DNA of 10,271 nucleotides, from NCBI GenBank assembly GCA_946479725.1, contig CAMLHB010000071.1:1-10271 (forward strand), given 5' to 3'. Origin of the DNA: an uncultured Actinomycetes bacterium. GTDB lineage: Bacteria > Actinomycetota > Thermoleophilia > Solirubrobacterales > 70-9. Below are positions 6,098 to 10,271 of this stretch, piece by piece. The first letter of the stretch is position 1, and every line of letters begins with the position of its first letter. The notes under the pieces are model-generated. The model ran no database searches. It was not told the DNA's origin and worked only from the letters and a program-made list of their open reading frames with translations. The position numbers were made by a program, and so were the translations under genes.

Positions 6098-6186
6098 GCC
6101 GTAGTATCGCATTCTTCTCAGTCATAAAAGCGGCCCCCGCGACGTTGGAGCGTCCGAGGGCCAGACCATCCGAGGTGGAAGCTCGA

Positions 6187-7407
6187 ATGGCAGTTCCCGA
6201 TGGTACCGCTGGCGGTACCGGCCAACTTGCAGTCCTGCTCGACTCGCCCGAGATTGGGAAGTTGATCGCGGACCTGGAAGCGACCCGCTGGACTGGCCGA
6301 CCCGGCTACCCGATCCGCACGATGGTGGGCCTGGCACTGGTCAAGTCGCTCTACGCGCTGCCGACCTGGACGAAGGTGACGGCACTGGTCGCCGAGCACT
6401 GGAAACTCCAGCGCGCGCTTGGCTGCGAGGGCGATCCGCCGAGCAAGTGGGCTGCTTACCGCTTCGCCGCGAAGCTGCGCGAGAACGGAGACAAGCTGGA
6501 ACGCTGCATCGACGCCGTGGTCGAAGGGCTGAAGGCGAAGCTGCCCACTTACGGCACCGACCTCGCCATCGACGCCTCGGATATGCCCGCCTACGCGAAC
6601 GGCCAGCGCGACATCGGCGAGGTCAAGGTGCCACGGCGCTTCTCCGACCCCGACGCAAGCTGGGGTCGCCGCTCGGCTATCTCCACCCGCAAGGGCGGTT
6701 CCTTCTACGGCTATCGCCTGCATCTTGCCGCCTGCATGGCGACGGGTCTTCCGGTTGCGTGGAAGGTCGAAGGCGCGAGGGAGAACGAAGGCCGGTTTGC
6801 CGCGGTGCTGATCGACGAAGCCAGACGGCGCGGGTTGCTGGCTGACACCGCAGCGATGGACCGGGGCTATGACTCCGGTCCGGTGCATGAGGAATGCGCC
6901 GAGCGCAACTGCCTGCCGATCATCCCCCTCAAACGGACGACCGGCGTCAAGCGCGGCGACCACCTGCCGCCGGAGTGCGAGCACGGCACCTGGAAGTTCG
7001 CCGGGTCGGACCGAAAGCGCGGCGCCTCGAAGTGGCGTTGCCCGAAGGGGAAGTGCAAACCGGCCTCGACCTGGATCAAGGCCGACCGGCTCCACCCGCT
7101 GATCCCCTACAAGTCGAAGCGCTGGAACAGCGCCTACCGCAAGCGGGTGGCGGTCGAGCGGGAGTTCGGACGGCTCAAGCACGAATGGGGCTTGAAGCCC
7201 CTGCGGGTCCGTGGTCTTGAGCGCGTCCGCCTCCACGCCGACCTAACGGTCTTGACGAAACTTGCCTGCGCGCTGTCGCGCGCCCGCTCCTACTCGATCT
7301 CGAACAGCAGATCACGGAGCTGCACCCCGAGCGCCTCTGCCAGCGCCGAGATTCTGTCCAGTCGCGGGCAGCGGGCGCCGCGCTCCAAACGGGCGATCTC
7401 GGCCTGA
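6187..7407 (+). CDS. DDE transposase (IS4/IS5-type, DDE_Tnp_1 fold)
   Basis: The 406-aa protein catalyses cut-and-paste DNA transposition. The N-terminal region GRPGYPIRTMVGLALVKSLYALPTW is the usual helical DNA-binding domain. The catalytic residues are D129 in LAIDASDMPAY, D225 in AMDRGYDSGPV and E324 in VEREFGRLKHEWGLKPLRVRGLERVRLHADLT (quoted parts: AVEREFGRLK). A Cys-rich insert (ECEHG, WRCPKGKCK) may bind zinc. The ATG at 6187 is chosen over the one at 6145 because GAGGTGG (6172-6178) lies 8 nt upstream. Family members usually end shortly after a KLACALSRAR-like motif. Here the frame continues about 40 more residues (SYSISNSRSRSC onward), which is simply the antisense of the XRE gene, so the original 3' end looks lost. 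I found no terminal inverted repeats directly around the gene. Confidence 0.85.
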   Translation: MAVPDGTAGGTGQLAVLLDSPEIGKLIADLEATRWTGRPGYPIRTMVGLALVKSLYALPTWTKVTALVAEHWKLQRALGCEGDPPSKWAAYRFAAKLRENGDKLERCIDAVVEGLKAKLPTYGTDLAIDASDMPAYANGQRDIGEVKVPRRFSDPDASWGRRSAISTRKGGSFYGYRLHLAACMATGLPVAWKVEGARENEGRFAAVLIDEARRRGLLADTAAMDRGYDSGPVHEECAERNCLPIIPLKRTTGVKRGDHLPPECEHGTWKFAGSDRKRGASKWRCPKGKCKPASTWIKADRLHPLIPYKSKRWNSAYRKRVAVEREFGRLKHEWGLKPLRVRGLERVRLHADLTVLTKLACALSRARSYSISNSRSRSCTPSASASAEILSSRGQRAPRSKRAISA

Positions 7408-7511
7408 TTCACGGAGATTCGTCGGGCGAGTTGGGACTGCGTCAGTTCGGCCCAACCACGCGCCTCGGCGAGGTTGCGGCCGAACTGCTGGCTGATCCGG
7501 TCGCCCCTCAA
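7290..7511 (-). CDS. Small XRE-family helix-turn-helix protein
   Basis: The 73-aa protein is almost only a Cro/C1-type HTH domain: FGRNLAEARGWAELTQSQLARRISVNQAEIARLERG carries the five-helix core, and LDRISALAEALGVQLRDLL completes it. Such proteins bind operators as dimers and act as repressors of their own operon, often as antitoxins or phage-type switches. It starts at TTG (7509-7511), overlapping the TGA of the preceding gene in the four bases TTGA, so translation is coupled. Its last 118 bp lie antisense within the extended transposase frame, so the two genes converge and could interfere. The HTH assignment is clear; the regulated target is unknown. Confidence 0.84.
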   Translation of the reverse strand: MRGDRISQQFGRNLAEARGWAELTQSQLARRISVNQAEIARLERGARCPRLDRISALAEALGVQLRDLLFEIE

Positions 7512-7771
7512 AGCTCCATCTCCCGGACGTAGACAGCCGTCGGAGTCGGCAGCACCAGCCTGCCCTCCCGGTAGAGCAGGCCGACCTTGACCAGTTCGCT
7601 CACCGCCTGTTCGACTCCGTCGCGATGCTGGAAGTCCTCGGGGTTCTTAGCGAGTTCTCTGACGAGGTCGCAGAGCCGGAAGACGGTCGGCTGTTCGGTC
7701 AAGACGTGCCAGAGAACCAACTGCTCGTAGTAGCCGTCCATCTCGGCGGCTGACATACCCTGTGCGTGCAA
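7508..7771 (-). CDS. Small winged-helix-like protein paired with the XRE gene
   Basis: The 87-aa protein belongs to no family I can name. Residues 14-80 (YYEQLVLWHVLTEQPTVF, LCDLVRELAKNPED, VEQAVSELVKVGLLYREGRLV) have the rhythm of a winged-helix domain: three helices, then a wing with GLLYREGRLVLPT. It may bind DNA or a protein partner. The TTG at 7771 has AAGGAG (7783-7788) 11 nt upstream; the ATG at 7756 lacks a Shine-Dalgarno and would remove five residues. The stop overlaps the start of the XRE gene by 4 bp. Two small coupled proteins, one of them HTH, resemble a toxin-antitoxin or two-part regulator layout, but I see no toxin motif. Confidence 0.68.
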   Translation of the reverse strand: MHAQGMSAAEMDGYYEQLVLWHVLTEQPTVFRLCDLVRELAKNPEDFQHRDGVEQAVSELVKVGLLYREGRLVLPTPTAVYVREMEL

Positions 7772-7774
7772 GGG

Positions 7775-7788
7775 AGTTCACGCTCCTT
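7775..7788 (-). promoter_or_regulatory. Hairpin covering the ribosome binding site of the winged-helix-like gene
   Basis: On the minus strand GGAG, the loop CGTGAA and CTCC pair, so the core of the AAGGAG ribosome binding site (7783-7788) lies inside a short stem just before the TTG start. With a C bulge two more A-T pairs extend it. The stem is weak and could be chance. Confidence 0.3.
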
Positions 7789-7794
7789 TGTCAC

Positions 7795-7825
7795 GGCCGG
7801 GGGCTGTTTGCGCAGTCGCCCGGCC
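7795..7825. repeat. GC-rich inverted repeat, 7-bp stem
   Basis: GGCCGGG (7795-7801) and CCCGGCC (7819-7825) flank a 17-nt loop. It lies between the divergent small-gene cassette and the 40-aa ORF/aconitase leader. It could be an operator for the nearby HTH protein or an RNA hairpin in either leader. No T-tract follows. Confidence 0.4.
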
Positions 7826-7865
7826 ACTATTGATTTGGACCGGGCGAACCTAGGAGGAACTACTG

Positions 7866-7977
7866 ATGCAGATCAAGACTTTCGCCAATCGTTTCGCCAA
7901 TCCCTCAATTAGGCCGGCTTTTGTCCGGGCGAGAGGGGTCCGGCTCGCCCCCAACGCCCGTTTCCTAGGATGGACCC

Positions 7978-7988
<11 letters not shown>
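7866..7988 (+). CDS. 40-aa small ORF overlapping the aconitase start
   Basis: AGGAGG (7852-7857) stands 8 nt before ATG, the strongest ribosome binding site on this strand in the region. The frame runs 40 codons to TAA at 7986-7988, overlapping the aconitase GTG by 11 bp in another frame. The peptide is basic ([19 protein letters not shown], then an Arg-rich part) with no signal peptide or known domain. Its centre is the right arm of the island inverted repeat, so it may be a chance fusion made by the insertion. If translated, it would couple ribosomes to the aconitase, which has only a weak Shine-Dalgarno of its own. No functional claim is possible. Confidence 0.4.
7880..7902 (+). repeat. 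Tandem 12-bp repeat at the inner edge of the right arm
   Basis: TTTCGCCAATC occurs twice with a 12-bp period (7880-7890 and 7892-7902). The second copy belongs to the 32-bp inverted-repeat block; the left arm has only one copy in that position. In the 40-aa ORF it encodes FANR and FANP. Confidence 0.7.
7891..7948. repeat. Right arm of the island inverted repeat
   Basis: The inner 32-bp block lies at 7891-7922 (starting GTTTCGCCAATCCC) and the outer 19-bp block at 7930-7948 (CGAGAGGGGTCCGGCTCGC). Both are exact reverse complements of the left arm blocks. The spacer between blocks is 7 bp here against 16 bp on the left. The arm ends 29 bp before the aconitase start codon. Confidence 0.85.

Positions 7989-10271
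<2,283 letters not shown>

Larger units (their letters stand above)
4208..7948. mobile_element. Putative genomic island bounded by inverted repeats
   Basis: A block of 3741 bp between the SDR and the aconitase gene is enclosed by inverted repeat arms (4208-4274 and 7891-7948) and contains a DDE transposase, nuclease genes and small DNA-binding proteins. Both flanking genes have much more uniform high-GC codon use than the HNH, PIN and 257-aa genes, which argues for acquisition. I see no convincing target-site duplication outside the arms. The transposase lies in the middle, not next to an arm, so it may not be the enzyme that moved the block. A composite or decayed element, or an insertion by another route, fits equally well. 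Confidence 0.45.

Noticed and set aside
6100..6186. Search for a terminal inverted repeat of the transposase matching 7262-7800
   Set aside because: No stretch of useful length in the left flank has a reverse complement in the right flank; only the distant arms at 4208-4274 and 7891-7948 match.
6118..7236. A 372-codon minus-strand frame opposite the transposase
   Set aside because: The plus-strand frame carries the complete DDE motif set; the minus frame has no motif and repeats the antisense pattern.
4208..7948. CRISPR array
   Set aside because: Only one inverted pair and a two-unit 12-bp tandem repeat are present; there is no regular repeat-spacer series and no cas gene.

Overview
The window is high-GC DNA with strong G/C preference at third codon positions, many GTG/TTG starts and a c-di-AMP riboswitch in front of an NlpC/P60 cell-wall hydrolase. 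This points to an actinobacterium. I would guess the Thermoleophilia/Solirubrobacterales side, but that assignment is inference and rests on no marker gene.

Left part (1-3128, all on the minus strand). An ABC importer operon of the polyamine/spermidine type runs leftwards: an ATPase (PotA-like), then a substrate-binding lipoprotein (PotD-like) joined by an ATGA start/stop overlap. A strong ribosome binding site at the very edge (8-14) implies that another gene, probably a permease, begins just outside the window. Upstream of the operon lies a 9-bp dyad, and then a secreted NlpC/P60-like hydrolase with a TTG start. The leader of that gene (about 3140-3282) carries the conserved blocks of the ydaO/yuaA c-di-AMP riboswitch. 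Divergent from it is a short-chain dehydrogenase/reductase (3400-4203).

Middle part (4208-7948). This accessory island sits between the SDR and the aconitase gene. It is bounded by an inverted repeat with two perfect blocks (32 bp and 19 bp) in each arm. Inside are a three-gene minus-strand operon (an unrecognised 257-aa protein, a PIN-domain nuclease, an HNH endonuclease), a divergent DDE transposase, and a minus-strand two-gene cassette (a small winged-helix-like protein and an XRE-type HTH protein) whose distal end overlaps the transposase 3' end in antisense. The 257-aa/PIN/HNH set behind one promoter looks like a toxin-antitoxin or defence module with an atypically large partner protein. 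It is the best candidate here for something undescribed.

Right part (7866-10271). A 40-codon small ORF with a near-perfect Shine-Dalgarno overlaps the GTG start of a 3'-truncated aconitase (AcnA type). The right arm of the inverted repeat lies inside this small ORF, so the island border and the aconitase leader are interleaved. The aconitase keeps all three Fe-S cysteines with E. coli AcnA spacing, but carries an acidic linker insertion containing SFPASDPP.
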